A stretch of 64,000 nucleotides of DNA from Reinekea forsetii (GTDB taxonomy: Bacteria; Pseudomonadota; Gammaproteobacteria; Pseudomonadales; Natronospirillaceae), in NCBI RefSeq assembly GCF_002795845.1, contig NZ_CP011797.1, positions 581,501 to 645,500 on the forward strand, written 5' to 3'. Both the position numbers and the translations under genes were made by a program. Positions within the stretch are counted from its first letter, which is position 1. Every line of letters begins with the position of its first letter. Shown here piece after piece: positions 9,113 to 18,219 of this stretch. The notes under the pieces were generated by a model. The model was not told where the DNA came from. It saw only the letters and a list, made by a program, of their open reading frames with translations, and ran no database searches.

Positions 9113-9328
9113 ATGAACCAACTCAATCCCAAAAAACTGCTCAACAGCAAATGGACGGCCGTGCAGCCACGCGAAAAAGAAAAGCACTTCCGGATCAGTG
9201 AAGTCGAGTTTGACGAGGAAGGCGTGGTAATCGATTGCTTTATCGAGGCGGTCGTGTCGAATAACTTCTACGCCATTCAATGGCAAGACCTTAAAGACAG
9301 CACGCGCTGGCTGCAAGGCTGGAAGTAG
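9113..9328 (+). CDS. Small Trp-rich conserved protein (TIGR02450 family)
   Basis: 71 residues with a GGAG Shine-Dalgarno seven bases before the ATG. The pattern NPKKLLNSKWTAVQP near the start and DLKDSTRWLQGWK at the end match the TIGR02450 family of short tryptophan-rich proteins in proteobacteria, of unknown function. No signal peptide or membrane segment. Confidence 0.75.
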   Translation: MNQLNPKKLLNSKWTAVQPREKEKHFRISEVEFDEEGVVIDCFIEAVVSNNFYAIQWQDLKDSTRWLQGWK

Positions 9329-9683
9329 CACTATTGGCATAGGCACTGTTGGGTTCAATCTATTCGACTGCGCTCGGGCCGTTTGCCACTAAAGCGTCTA
9401 TTACGCAAAAAACTCTAATGCCTGTTGTATAAAAAATGCATAACCGCCCACGCCCGGCCAACCCTGTTGGCCCATTCAGTAGCTTTGGGTCAAAACTACA
9501 CACCCCTCAGCTATGCCCTCAATATGACAGCTGTGTGACAACCCCATTACAGCCAGCCCAATCCCCACCGGCCCAATCCCCCCGCAACCCCCGATCTTCC
9601 TAGACCAGTCAAATTTCGCCCTGCTTTGGGGTAGGTCATGCCGACGAGGCGATTCATCAGAATGTACTCTTAGGTGCATAAAA

Positions 9684-9712
9684 GTTTCATCCTTTGGTCA
9701 CTGGAACGTCAA
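9684..9712 (+). promoter_or_regulatory. Candidate Pho box upstream of phnC
   Basis: Three 7-base units spaced 11 bases apart, GTTTCAT, TGGTCAC and ACGTCAA, each agree with the Pho-box unit CTGTCAT at four or five positions. The periodicity is what PhoB sites show, and phn operons are typical Pho-regulon members. The individual matches are weak, so this is tentative. Confidence 0.3.
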
Positions 9713-9727
9713 ATACACTCGCTACTG

Positions 9728-9739
9728 TTGTCTAGACAA
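9728..9739. promoter_or_regulatory. Probable PhnF operator (perfect 12-bp palindrome)
   Basis: TTGTCTAGACAA is a perfect palindrome 23 bases before the phnC start codon. The 10-bp core TGTCTAGACA occurs again at 12763-12772 inside the beginning of phnF. Repressors of the PhnF/GntR-UTRA type bind short palindromes of this kind (for example TGGTATAGACCA in mycobacteria). The recurrence within one operon that encodes such a regulator makes the assignment likely. Confidence 0.6.
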
Positions 9740-9762
9740 ATTAACAACAACAGGCAAACGCC

Positions 9763-10674
9763 ATGAGTACTCAAAGTGTCTACCGCAGCCCATCGGCCTC
9801 AGAAACTGTTCCTGCTATTGGTTCGGTTAATCGGGCAGCCTTGGTCGGCGCATCACAATCAAATCAGGGTGCAAAGCGCCCGGCTATAGAAATTCGTGGT
9901 GTCAGTAAGACCTTTATTCGCGGCACTCGGGCGATCGATGACCTTAGCCTGACGGTGCACCGTGGTGACATGGTGGCCTTAATTGGTCCTTCGGGCTCGG
10001 GTAAATCGACGCTGTTACGGCACATCAATGGCCTAACCTACGGTGATCGAGCTGAGACGTCGGACGACATCAGCAGCATCGCCGTCATGTCGAACTATAC
10101 CCAGCAAGGTGGCAAACGCACCACCCATACCCAGCCAAGCCGTAAGAAAATTGGTTACATCTTTCAGCAGTTTAACTTGGTCAATCGACTGTCGGTTTTA
10201 ACCAATGTTCTGGTCGGTGGCCTCGGCCATATGCCGGTCTGGCGGGCGACGCTGGGTTGGTTTTCCGCTGCCGAGAAGAGTCAAGCATTGACTGCTCTGG
10301 CGCGGGTGGGGATGGCTGAATTTTGTCACCAACGGGCCAGTACCTTATCCGGTGGCCAGCAACAACGTGTTGCCATTGCTCGAGCATTGATGCAAAAGGC
10401 TGACATTATCTTGGCCGATGAACCGATCGCTTCGCTCGATCCGGTGGCAGCCAGAGTGGTTATGCAAATTCTCAAAGACATAAACGAACACGATGGTAAG
10501 ACGGTGGTCGTGACCCTGCATCAAGTGAACTATGCCACCAGCTATTGTCAGCGTGTGGTTGCCTTAAAAAAAGGCAAACTCTATTTCGATGGACCGGCCG
10601 CAGAATTGACCACAAATCGTCTCGGCTCGCTCTATGAGGCCAATGAAATAGAAGAGCTGTTGGCCGGCGGATAA
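9763..10674 (+). CDS. phnC: Phosphonate ABC transporter ATP-binding protein
   Basis: 303 residues. Powers uptake of phosphonates together with PhnD and PhnE at the inner membrane. Walker A is GPSGSGKST, the Q-loop region is GYIFQQFNLVNRLSVLTNVL, the ABC signature LSGGQQQRVAIARAL and Walker B ILADEPIASLDP, all in the PhnC form. Compared with the E. coli protein it carries an N-terminal extension of about 40 Ser/Ala/Asn-rich residues before AIEIRGVSKTFIRG, whose role is unclear; a later start is possible but none has a better ribosome site. First gene of the operon. Confidence 0.95.
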   Translation: MSTQSVYRSPSASETVPAIGSVNRAALVGASQSNQGAKRPAIEIRGVSKTFIRGTRAIDDLSLTVHRGDMVALIGPSGSGKSTLLRHINGLTYGDRAETSDDISSIAVMSNYTQQGGKRTTHTQPSRKKIGYIFQQFNLVNRLSVLTNVLVGGLGHMPVWRATLGWFSAAEKSQALTALARVGMAEFCHQRASTLSGGQQQRVAIARALMQKADIILADEPIASLDPVAARVVMQILKDINEHDGKTVVVTLHQVNYATSYCQRVVALKKGKLYFDGPAAELTTNRLGSLYEANEIEELLAGG

Positions 10675-10799
10675 TCACAGTTTTCCTGCGGTGTTGACGG
10701 CGGTCGAATGTGCGGTGTCATCGTGCGATCGATCGAAGTCAGGACCAAGCATGATCTTAAAACGTTTTATAAACCTACCAACCATACTTAGGAGCACCG

Positions 10800-11792
10800 A
10801 TGTTAAAAAATGTCTTCAAAACCACAGCGGCCAGACTGCTGGCGGCAACAGCTCTGCTGAGCCCCATCGTCCAGGCGGAAACCGCTGAATTGAACTTTGG
10901 CATTATTGCCACCGAATCGACCCAGGGTTTGAAAGACCAATGGATGCCGTTTCTCAACGATATGAGCGAAAAATTGGGGGTTAAAATTAATCCTTTCTTC
11001 GCCTCTGATTATGCGGGTGTCATTCAAGCGATGCGTTTTGATAAGGTCGACCTGGCCTGGTACGGCAACAAGTCGGCAATGGAAGCGGTTGATCGGGCGG
11101 GCGGCGAAATTTTCGCGCAGACCGTCGACGTCATGGGCAATCCGGGTTACTGGTCGTTATTGATTACCCACCAAGACAACACCGAAATAAACAACGTGGC
11201 CGATATGTTGGCCAACGCAGGCAGTCTCACTTTCGGTAATGGTGATCCAAATTCCACCTCGGGTTACCTGGTGCCGTCTTACTATGTTTGGGCCAAAAAT
11301 GGCGTTGAGCCGAACAAGATATTTAAACGCACGATGAACTCGAATCATGAAACCAATGCGCTGTCAGTGGCGACCAAGAAAGTCGATATCGCTACCAATA
11401 ACACTGAAAACATGGCCCGAATCCAAGAAAATTTCCCGGATCGTTTTAACGATATAAAGGTCATTTGGAAGTCACCGTTGATTCCATCGGATCCCATTGT
11501 TTGGCGTAAAAATCTGGATGAAGCCACCAAATCTGCAATCTATGACTTCATTATGAACTACGGCAAGACTGGCGACGCGCAAGAATTAACCAATCTCAAT
11601 AATATTGGATGGGCGCCCTTTAAAGCGTCGAGCGATTTGCAATTGTTGCCGATCCGCCAATTGGTCTTATACAAAGAACTGATCCGATTAACGGCCAGCG
11701 ATATTAAGACCAAAGAGACTGATATAGCGGCCATCAATGCCCAGTTAGGCGAATTGAACCGCATGATGGCGGCGTTGGAAGCACAGCAGTAA
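10800..11792 (+). CDS. phnD: Phosphonate ABC transporter substrate-binding protein
   Basis: 330 residues with a signal peptide ending near VQAETAEL, Shine-Dalgarno TAGGAG. Periplasmic receptor of the phosphonate importer. Family features are [20 protein letters not shown], the [16 protein letters not shown] ligand-site region and [20 protein letters not shown]. It follows phnC after 125 bases and is separated from phnE by a 100-base gap with a stable hairpin, a common way to keep binding-protein mRNA in excess. Confidence 0.95.
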   Translation: MLKNVFKTTAARLLAATALLSPIVQAETAELNFGIIATESTQGLKDQWMPFLNDMSEKLGVKINPFFASDYAGVIQAMRFDKVDLAWYGNKSAMEAVDRAGGEIFAQTVDVMGNPGYWSLLITHQDNTEINNVADMLANAGSLTFGNGDPNSTSGYLVPSYYVWAKNGVEPNKIFKRTMNSNHETNALSVATKKVDIATNNTENMARIQENFPDRFNDIKVIWKSPLIPSDPIVWRKNLDEATKSAIYDFIMNYGKTGDAQELTNLNNIGWAPFKASSDLQLLPIRQLVLYKELIRLTASDIKTKETDIAAINAQLGELNRMMAALEAQQ

Positions 11793-11843
11793 GGTTGCCC
11801 GCAGGGCGGACCCGCTCTGGCAATCAAACCCCAACCTGAGCAG

Positions 11844-11870
11844 CAGCGACCTTTTAGGGTCGCTGTTATT
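11844..11870 (+). terminator. Intercistronic hairpin between phnD and phnE
   Basis: Eight-base-pair stem CAGCGACC / GGTCGCTG with loop TTTTAG, followed by TTATT. It could act as a partial terminator or as a 3' stabiliser for the phnCD part of the transcript, lowering phnE relative to phnD. Confidence 0.55.
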
Positions 11871-11892
11871 CGGCACAAAATCTGGACAACCT

Positions 11893-12723
11893 ATGACCGC
11901 TCATCAAGCCATACCCACCCAACCGTCCAACACCGCTGCTACGCAAATGCATTACAGCTCGATCAATCGCTGGCGCGCCCTACGTTCATTGGTGCTTTGG
12001 CCCATGGCCGCACTGGTTTTAATCTGGGCCTGGCAGGGTGCTGAAATGGACTTTGGCATGCTGATTCGGGATCGCGCCAATATAGCGATACTGGCCGGTG
12101 ATTTTTTTCCGCCCAATTTTCAAAACTGGAAGTTCTATGTCGCCGAGATGCTAGTGACTATACAGGTCGCCATCTGGGGCACTCTGCTGGCGGTTATTTT
12201 GGCGGTACCCTTTAGTATTCTTAGTGCCGAAAATCTGGTGCCAGTCTGGGTCTATCAGCCGATTCGACGTCTTATGGATGCTGCGCGCGCTATTAATGAG
12301 TTGGTGTTTGCCATGTTGTTCGTGGTCGCCGTGGGCCTCGGTCCGTTCGCTGGCGTGATGGCACTTTTTATTCACACTACCGGCGTGCTTGCTAAGTTAT
12401 TTTCCGAAGCCATTGAGGCTATCGAGCCGGGTCCGGTTGAAGGCGTTCGTGCCGTCGGTGCCAATGGCTTGCAGGAAATTATTTTCGGGGTGATTCCCCA
12501 GGTTTTACCGCTGTGGATCTCCTACACCCTGTATCGATTTGAATCGAACCTTCGCTCGGCCACGGTCATTGGCATGGTGGGTGCCGGCGGTATCGGTGTG
12601 GTGTTATGGGAATCGATGCGCGGTTTTCAGTTCGCCAATACCTGCGCCATTATTCTGATCATCATTCTCGCCGTGTCGCTGCTCGATATTCTTTCCCAAT
12701 TCATTCGCAAGTCGTTTATCTAA
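11893..12723 (+). CDS. phnE: Phosphonate ABC transporter permease
   Basis: 276 residues with about six membrane spans (for example [50 protein letters not shown]). The permease coupling loop is visible as [20 protein letters not shown]. Forms the membrane channel of the PhnCDE importer. The stop codon is nine bases from the phnF start. Confidence 0.93.
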   Translation: MTAHQAIPTQPSNTAATQMHYSSINRWRALRSLVLWPMAALVLIWAWQGAEMDFGMLIRDRANIAILAGDFFPPNFQNWKFYVAEMLVTIQVAIWGTLLAVILAVPFSILSAENLVPVWVYQPIRRLMDAARAINELVFAMLFVVAVGLGPFAGVMALFIHTTGVLAKLFSEAIEAIEPGPVEGVRAVGANGLQEIIFGVIPQVLPLWISYTLYRFESNLRSATVIGMVGAGGIGVVLWESMRGFQFANTCAIILIIILAVSLLDILSQFIRKSFI

Positions 12724-12732
12724 GGGCACCCG

Positions 12733-13521
12733 ATGCAGGCTCAGGCGCTTAATATAGAAACCTGTCTAGACAAGCCAGATGGTATGGCCGCTGACCCGAT
12801 ATATCGGCAGGTAGCCCTGTTGCTGGAACAGGATATTAGAAGCCATTTAAAACCGGGCGATTTGTTAGCGTCCGAGATGAAACTGGCGAGCCGTTTTAAA
12901 GTCAACCGCCATACGGTACGGCGTTCGATCGATCAATTGGTACGTGCCGGTCTGGTCGTAAAACAACAGGGACGGGGCACCCAGGTGGTCTCCAATCAGA
13001 TCGAATACCTGCTCAACCCAGCCGGTAAGTTTACTAAAAATTTGACCGAGAAAGGCAAGTCGAGTCAAGCACTGTTGCTCGCTACGCGTTCCTACACGGT
13101 CGCCACTGTGCCAGCCGGGATAGGGCGTATCTTTGCGCTCCAGTATCCGGCCGGTGGCACCCTGATGGAATTGCAAACGCTGCGCTTTATGGAACAGGTG
13201 CCGGTCTGTTTGATTCACCATTACGTGTGGGCGCAGGCGCTGCCCGGTATCGCGACCAGCTATAGCGGGGGGTCGCTGCACCGCCACATCGAAAATCATT
13301 ATCAACGCACATTGCAGCGCAGTCAGATTCAGTTTTCGGCCGTCCTCGCCACCAACCGGCAGGCGATTCACTTGAAGTGCGCGGTCGACAGTCCGCTGGC
13401 GATAGTGCAATCGGTCAATCACGATCAACAGAGTCGGACGTTGGTGGAAGTATCGGTGAGCTACTCCCGCCCCGACCGGCTGCAATATCAAATCGATTTC
13501 AATACCACGGAGGTCAGCTGA
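12733..13521 (+). CDS. phnF: GntR-family (UTRA domain) regulator of phosphonate genes
   Basis: 262 residues. Residues about 20-90 are the GntR winged helix (DPIYRQVALLLEQDIRSHLK, LKPGDLLASEMKLASRFKVN, RHTVRRSIDQLVRAGLVVKQ); the rest is a UTRA ligand domain as in E. coli PhnF. It is probably a repressor released by a phosphonate or pathway intermediate. The palindrome TGTCTAGACA lies inside its own codons 11-14, matching the operator before phnC, which suggests internal autoregulation. One base separates its stop from the phnG start. Confidence 0.92.
   Translation: MQAQALNIETCLDKPDGMAADPIYRQVALLLEQDIRSHLKPGDLLASEMKLASRFKVNRHTVRRSIDQLVRAGLVVKQQGRGTQVVSNQIEYLLNPAGKFTKNLTEKGKSSQALLLATRSYTVATVPAGIGRIFALQYPAGGTLMELQTLRFMEQVPVCLIHHYVWAQALPGIATSYSGGSLHRHIENHYQRTLQRSQIQFSAVLATNRQAIHLKCAVDSPLAIVQSVNHDQQSRTLVEVSVSYSRPDRLQYQIDFNTTEVS
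12763..12772. promoter_or_regulatory. Second PhnF-type operator, inside phnF
   Basis: TGTCTAGACA repeats the core of the palindrome at 9728-9739. It lies about 30 bases into the phnF coding sequence, where a bound repressor could block transcription of phnF and the enzyme genes downstream independently of the transport genes. Confidence 0.5.
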
Positions 13522-13522
13522 T

Positions 13523-13963
13523 ATGAGCCGACAAGAGTACACCCGCAGTCAATGGCAACGTCTGTTTGCCCTGGCCAATGAACACGACTTACAGGATCTG
13601 TATCAGCACGCCGACTGGGCCGCGCCTTATGAACTCAGCCAAGGGCCCGAGACCGGACTGGTGACAGTGCGTGGTCGGGTTAGTGGCGACGGCGCGGCCT
13701 TTAATTTGGGCGATGCCAGTGTCACCAAAACGCAGGTGGTGCTGCACGATGGCACCCGCGGTTTTGCCATGACCCTGGGCGCGAATGCCACTCATTCATT
13801 GCTGGCCGCGTTACTCGATGCCGCCATGCAGGTACCGCAAGCGGTGCGTCTGGCCGTGCCGATGCGCCAGTTGGCCGCCACTTTGGCGCAGCGTCATGCC
13901 GCGCGCCAGCAGCAAATAAGTAGCACCAAGGTTGATTTTTTCACTCTGGTGCGAGGAGATTGA
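13523..13963 (+). CDS. phnG: C-P lyase core subunit PhnG
   Basis: 146 residues. Part of the PhnGHIJ core complex; with PhnH, PhnI and PhnL it makes ribose-1-phosphonate-5-triphosphate from ATP and phosphonate. Recognised by position and by the family pattern RQEYTRSQWQRLFALANEHD and LSQGPETGLVTVRGRVSGDG, then FNLGDASVTKTQVVL. The stop codon is one base before the phnH ATG. Confidence 0.93.
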   Translation: MSRQEYTRSQWQRLFALANEHDLQDLYQHADWAAPYELSQGPETGLVTVRGRVSGDGAAFNLGDASVTKTQVVLHDGTRGFAMTLGANATHSLLAALLDAAMQVPQAVRLAVPMRQLAATLAQRHAARQQQISSTKVDFFTLVRGD

Positions 13964-13964
13964 T

Positions 13965-14639
13965 ATGACGACTCAAGCACCTACTTCCGCCCAAGCACCT
14001 ACGCCCGCCCAAGCGCCGAGCGCGGCCGAACAATCGGCGCGCCAATTTCGCCAGATTCTCGATGCCCAATCCTACCCTGGTCGTGCGCTAAGCCTAATGC
14101 AAGAAACAGGACCCTTAGATCCAGGCGGCTTATCACCGGCCTGCCAGATATTAGTGGAAAACCTGGGTAATCGAGACGTCCAGGTGGCCTTTGCTGCCAG
14201 CCTACCGTCTGCTGAGTTGGCTCGCTGGGTGCGCCTGACCCTGAACAGTGAAGTGGTCGCGGTGGCCGAGGCTGACTTTATAGTCTGCCGCCAGGCCGAT
14301 CTGGCGCACCTTGATTTGACCCAGCTGGGCCTGGGCACCATGGCCTCGCCTGAGTTGGGCGCTACCCTGGTGATCGACTATCAGGGGCCGGATCTAACTG
14401 CCGTGAGCGCTGAAGCGACAGCCGGCTGTGTGCGCTTAACGGGCCCTGGCATCAATCCACAGGGACCGGTGAAGCGTCTGAATCTGACCGAGATCGATGC
14501 AGCCTTTTGGCACCAACGGGCCGACTGCAACGGCTCGTTCCCGATGGGTTTTGATATCTTTATCTGCCGCGACTCAGAGCTCATTGCTCTGCCGCGTACC
14601 ACCCGTATTCAGCTCGAAGGAGACGCCGCATGTATGTAG
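13965..14639 (+). CDS. phnH: C-P lyase core subunit PhnH
   Basis: 224 residues from ATG 13965, chosen for the strong Shine-Dalgarno GCGAGGAG and one-base spacing from phnG. PhnH forms part of the C-P lyase core in the cytoplasm. Family marks: FRQILDAQSYPGRALSLMQE, GNRDVQVAFAASL, FPMGFDIFICRDSELIALPR at the C-terminus. Residues 6-18 are a short imperfect repeat (TSAQAPTPAQAPS) absent from typical PhnH and encoded by near-identical DNA units, a small slippage-prone expansion. It overlaps phnI by 10 bases. Confidence 0.93.
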   Translation: MTTQAPTSAQAPTPAQAPSAAEQSARQFRQILDAQSYPGRALSLMQETGPLDPGGLSPACQILVENLGNRDVQVAFAASLPSAELARWVRLTLNSEVVAVAEADFIVCRQADLAHLDLTQLGLGTMASPELGATLVIDYQGPDLTAVSAEATAGCVRLTGPGINPQGPVKRLNLTEIDAAFWHQRADCNGSFPMGFDIFICRDSELIALPRTTRIQLEGDAACM

Positions 14640-15814
14640 CCGTTAAGGGTGGCGAACAGGCCATCGACAATGCCCATCGCTTGCTCGCGGCCTACTGTCG
14701 CGGCGACGCGCAGGCGGCCGAGGTCTCGGTCGCGCAATTGAGCCAACAGTGTCCGTTTGCCATCAGCCGAATCATGACCGAGGGCAGCCTCTACGATCGT
14801 GACCTGGCCGGTCTTGCTCTGAAGCAGGCTGGGGGTGATTTGGTCGAGGCGATCTTTTTAATCCGCGCCTTCCGCACCACCTTGTCGCGCTTCGGCTACA
14901 GTGCCCCGGTCGATACTCGCGCGATGCGCATCGAACGACGCATCTCGGCGGTCTATAAGGATTTACCCGGTGGCCAGGTATTGGGGCCGACCTTCGACTA
15001 CACCCATCGGCTGCTGAATTTCCAACTGCTGGAAAATCGTGCGCCGGTTCAAACCGACATTGCAACCGCAGCGGCTGTGGACCCGAGCACGGCGACTGAC
15101 TCGCTCAGCGCTCATCGGGTGAGCGATTTGCTGCGTCAGGAAGGGTTGCTGTCATCGCCCACTGCGAGCGCGGGCGAACCGGTCGACCTGTCGCTTGAGC
15201 CATTGACCTTTCCAGCGCAGCGCACTACCCGGTTGCAAGCCTTAGCACGTGGCGATGAAGGCTTTCTAATGTCCATGGCCTACTCGACTCAGCGCGGGTA
15301 TGCGCGCAATCATCCCTTTGCCGGCGAAATCCGCATGGGCTGGGTTGAAGTCGAGTTCTACTGCGCCGAGATGGACGACACCCTGTGTTTGGGTGAAATC
15401 GAAATCAGCGAATGTGACATGGTCAATCAGTTCGTCGGCAGCAAGGACGCCTTGCCACAGTTTACCCAAGGCTATGGCCTCAGCTTCGGCTACAACGAAC
15501 GAAAAATTATGGCCATGGCGTTGGTCGATCGCGCGTTGCGCGGCGACGAATTTAATGAGCCGGAGGACGCCCCGGCCCAGCAACAGGAATTTGTTCTGGC
15601 CCATTGCGATGCCCTCGATGCCTCCGGCTTTGTGTCGCATCTTAAACTGCCCCATTACGTCGATTTTCAATCGGAGTTGGAATTGATTCGCAGCTTACGC
15701 GCCAAGGCCAGTGCGCAACAGCCTACCGAAAACCCGAGCGATAAGCGCTCGCAACCGTCCGTCCGCCCATCCCACGCTGACGCTCTGGAGGTCACCGATG
15801 ACAGTGCACGCTAA
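14630..15814 (+). CDS. phnI: C-P lyase core subunit PhnI
   Basis: 394 residues, somewhat longer than E. coli PhnI (about 354). PhnI displaces adenine from ATP during ribose-triphosphonate synthesis when partnered with PhnG, PhnH and PhnL. Seen here: MYVAVKGGEQAIDNAHRLLA at the start, FLMSMAYSTQRGYARNHPFA and VGSKDALPQFTQGYGLSFGY, both hallmark stretches. The extra length lies mainly in a loop at about residues 145-185 and a polar C-terminal tail (ASAQQPTENPSDKRSQPSV). Overlaps phnH by 10 and phnJ by 17 bases, indicating translational coupling. Confidence 0.95.
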   Translation: MYVAVKGGEQAIDNAHRLLAAYCRGDAQAAEVSVAQLSQQCPFAISRIMTEGSLYDRDLAGLALKQAGGDLVEAIFLIRAFRTTLSRFGYSAPVDTRAMRIERRISAVYKDLPGGQVLGPTFDYTHRLLNFQLLENRAPVQTDIATAAAVDPSTATDSLSAHRVSDLLRQEGLLSSPTASAGEPVDLSLEPLTFPAQRTTRLQALARGDEGFLMSMAYSTQRGYARNHPFAGEIRMGWVEVEFYCAEMDDTLCLGEIEISECDMVNQFVGSKDALPQFTQGYGLSFGYNERKIMAMALVDRALRGDEFNEPEDAPAQQQEFVLAHCDALDASGFVSHLKLPHYVDFQSELELIRSLRAKASAQQPTENPSDKRSQPSVRPSHADALEVTDDSAR

Positions 15815-16706
15815 GGTCCAACCGATTCACTATAACTTCGGTTATCTCGATGAGACCACGAAAAAAATGATCCGCCGGGCCTTGCTCAAGGGCATTGCCA
15901 TTCCCGGTTATCAGGTGCCGTTCGGTGGTCGCGAGATGCCCATGCCCTATGGTTGGGGTACCGGCGGCATTCAGATCACCGCCGCCATTATTGCACCGGA
16001 TGAGGTCTTGAAGGTGATCGATCAGGGCGCCGATGACACCACCAATGCGGTCTCGATTCGTAAGTTTTTCCATCAGGTGAGCGGCGTGGCGACGACCACC
16101 GAAACGGCGCAGGCCTCATTGATCCAAACCCGGCATCGCATTCCCGAGCGGCCCTTGCAGGAACATCAGATACTGGTGTTCCAGGTGCCGATTCCGGAAC
16201 CGCTGCGCTTTATCGAACCGAGTGAAAGTGAAACCAGCAAGATGCATGCTCTAGCGGAGTACGGCGTGATGCACGTAAAACTGTACGAAGACATTGCCCA
16301 ATACGGCAAGATCGCTACCGCTTATGCCTACCCGGTCGAGGTCAATCAACGCTATATCATGGACCCGTCGCCGATCCCGAAATTCGACAACCCCAAGTTG
16401 CACCAGTCGGCAGCACTGCTGTTGTTTGGCGCCGGTCGTGAGAAACGCATTTATGCTGTGCCGCCCTATACCGATGTGAAGAGTTTGGAGTTTGACGACT
16501 ACCCCTTTGAGATCGAGCAGTGGCCCGACAACTGCGCGGTGTGCGACGCCGGTGACAGTTTCCTCGATGAAATAGTGCTCGATAACGCCGGGCGACGAGA
16601 ATTTATCTGCTCCGATTCCGATTACTGTCAGGCGCGGGTTGCCCAGGGCTTTCAGGGCAGTGCCAATCGCGTGAGCGAAACCGTGCAAGGAGAACAGGAT
16701 GTTTAA
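15798..16706 (+). CDS. phnJ: Alpha-D-ribose 1-methylphosphonate 5-phosphate C-P lyase
   Basis: 302 residues from ATG 15798 (Shine-Dalgarno CTGGAGG). This radical S-adenosylmethionine enzyme breaks the carbon-phosphorus bond. Its unusual cysteine pattern is intact near residues 247-278: C-x2-C-x21-C-x5-C, reading CAVCDAG, then EFICSDSDYC. Other family marks are RRALLKGIAIPGYQVPFGGR and MPMPYGWGTGGIQ. The start lies within the last codons of phnI, and its stop overlaps the phnK ATG, so the genes are tightly coupled. Confidence 0.96.
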   Translation: MTVHAKVQPIHYNFGYLDETTKKMIRRALLKGIAIPGYQVPFGGREMPMPYGWGTGGIQITAAIIAPDEVLKVIDQGADDTTNAVSIRKFFHQVSGVATTTETAQASLIQTRHRIPERPLQEHQILVFQVPIPEPLRFIEPSESETSKMHALAEYGVMHVKLYEDIAQYGKIATAYAYPVEVNQRYIMDPSPIPKFDNPKLHQSAALLLFGAGREKRIYAVPPYTDVKSLEFDDYPFEIEQWPDNCAVCDAGDSFLDEIVLDNAGRREFICSDSDYCQARVAQGFQGSANRVSETVQGEQDV

Positions 16707-17493
16707 CTACCAAGGCAAGGCACCGACCAGTCTGTTATCGGTTAAGAATTTGACCCGTCTTTATGCGCCGAACACCGGTGCTCAGGATGTGTCGTTTGAG
16801 CTCTATCCGGGTGAAGTCCTGGCCATTGTCGGGGAATCCGGCTCCGGCAAGAGCACCCTATTGCAGAGTTTGTGTGGCAGTGTGCCGCCCGACGCCGGCC
16901 AGGTCATCTATCAGGATACGGCCGGTCAAAGCCAGTCGCTCTATGAGCTGTCGGAAGCACGTCGGCGGCTGTTGATGCGCACCGATCTCGGCCTGGTGCA
17001 TCAGAACCCGCGTGATGGCCTGCGCTTGCGCGTCAGTGCCGGGGGCAATATCAGCGAACGACTGATGGCCGTCGGCGCGCGCCACTATGGCCAACTGCGT
17101 GCCACCAGTACGGAGTGGATGCGCCAGGTCGAGCTGGACACCCAACGCATCGACGACATGCCGACGCAATTTTCCGGCGGCATGCAGCAACGCCTGCAAA
17201 TTGCCCGCACCCTGGCCACGGCCCCGCGCCTAGTCTTTATGGACGAACCGACCGGTGGTCTCGATGTGTCGGTACAGGCGCGCATTCTCGATCTGTTGCG
17301 TTCCCTGGTGCGCGAATATCAACTCTCGGTGGTACTGGTCACGCACGATCTGGCGGTGGCACGGCTGCTCTCCGATCGGATGATCGTGATGAAAGACAGC
17401 CGCGTGATCGAGACCGGTTTAACCGATCAGGTGCTCGACGATCCACAACACGCCTACACCCAGTTATTGGTTAACTCTGTGCTGAGTTTTTAA
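16699..17493 (+). CDS. phnK: C-P lyase associated ATP-binding protein PhnK
   Basis: 264 residues. An ABC-type ATPase that docks on the PhnGHIJ core rather than on a membrane transporter. Walker A GESGSGKST, Q-loop LVHQNPRDGLRLRVSAGGNI (the PhnK-specific form), signature FSGGMQQRLQIARTL, Walker B LVFMDEPTGGLD. Overlaps phnJ by 8 bases. Confidence 0.94.
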   Translation: MFNYQGKAPTSLLSVKNLTRLYAPNTGAQDVSFELYPGEVLAIVGESGSGKSTLLQSLCGSVPPDAGQVIYQDTAGQSQSLYELSEARRRLLMRTDLGLVHQNPRDGLRLRVSAGGNISERLMAVGARHYGQLRATSTEWMRQVELDTQRIDDMPTQFSGGMQQRLQIARTLATAPRLVFMDEPTGGLDVSVQARILDLLRSLVREYQLSVVLVTHDLAVARLLSDRMIVMKDSRVIETGLTDQVLDDPQHAYTQLLVNSVLSF

Positions 17494-17502
17494 GGAATCT
17501 GT

Positions 17503-18219
17503 ATGCAAACGATGGCGATTGACGTTCGAAATTTATCCAAGACCTTTGTCCTGCATCACCACCAGGAAGTTCGCTACCAGGTGCTGCGCGATTTTAATTT
17601 GCAGGTTGCACGCGGCGAGTGTGTGGTGCTAAAAGGCGTCAGCGGCTCGGGTAAGAGTACGCTACTGAAGAGTCTGTTTGGCAACTACCTGTGCGAACAG
17701 GGCGAGATCATTTATCACTTCGATAACCAACAGATTGATCTGTTGAGTGCGCCGGATTTTCAAAAACTGAATTTGCGTGCGCATTATGTTAATTACGTCA
17801 GCCAGTTCCTGAGCGTTGTGCCGCGGGTGGCGACCTTGGATATTGTCAAGGAGCCACTGTTGGCTGCCGGGGTCGAGGTTGATGTTGCTATTGAAGCGGC
17901 ACAACGGCTGTTAACCACCCTGAATATCCCCGAACATCTGTGGGCCTTATCGCCGCTGACCTTTTCCGGTGGTGAGCAGCAACGGGTCAATATCGCACGC
18001 GGCTTTATTCGCCCGTCGCCCTTTCTGCTACTCGATGAACCGACCGCGTCACTGGACAGCGTCAACCGCCGGGTGGTGATCGACCTGATCAATGCCGCCA
18101 AACAACAGGGTTCGGCGATTGTCGGCATTTTTCACGATGAAGAAGTACGCGACAGTGTGGCCGATCGGGTGGTGGACTTCGCCCCCGCGCTGGTCCAAAC
18201 CGGGGAGTTAAGCGCATGA
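17503..18219 (+). CDS. phnL: C-P lyase ATP-binding protein PhnL
   Basis: 238 residues. Second ABC-type ATPase of the pathway, needed with PhnG, PhnH and PhnI for coupling phosphonate to ribose triphosphate. Walker A GVSGSGKST, signature FSGGEQQRVNIARGF, Walker B FLLLDEPTASLD, and the PhnL-like segment YVSQFLSVVPRVATLDIVKE. ATGA overlap (4 bases) with phnM. Confidence 0.94.
   Translation: MQTMAIDVRNLSKTFVLHHHQEVRYQVLRDFNLQVARGECVVLKGVSGSGKSTLLKSLFGNYLCEQGEIIYHFDNQQIDLLSAPDFQKLNLRAHYVNYVSQFLSVVPRVATLDIVKEPLLAAGVEVDVAIEAAQRLLTTLNIPEHLWALSPLTFSGGEQQRVNIARGFIRPSPFLLLDEPTASLDSVNRRVVIDLINAAKQQGSAIVGIFHDEEVRDSVADRVVDFAPALVQTGELSA

Larger units (their letters stand above)
9329..9762. other. Leader region before the phn operon
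   Basis: 434 bases without a gene. It holds C-rich, low-complexity stretches around 9540-9600 (repeated CCCAATCCCC-type words) and, near the operon, a Pho-box-like set of spaced motifs and the PhnF palindrome, both listed separately. Confidence 0.6.

Noticed and set aside
9540-9600. C-rich repeats resembling a REP/CRISPR-like array
   Set aside because: Irregular short words without constant spacer length; low complexity only.
12865-13542. 225-residue reverse-strand ORF inside phnF
   Set aside because: Lies wholly antisense to phnF, which has clear domains and operon context; composition is a codon shadow.
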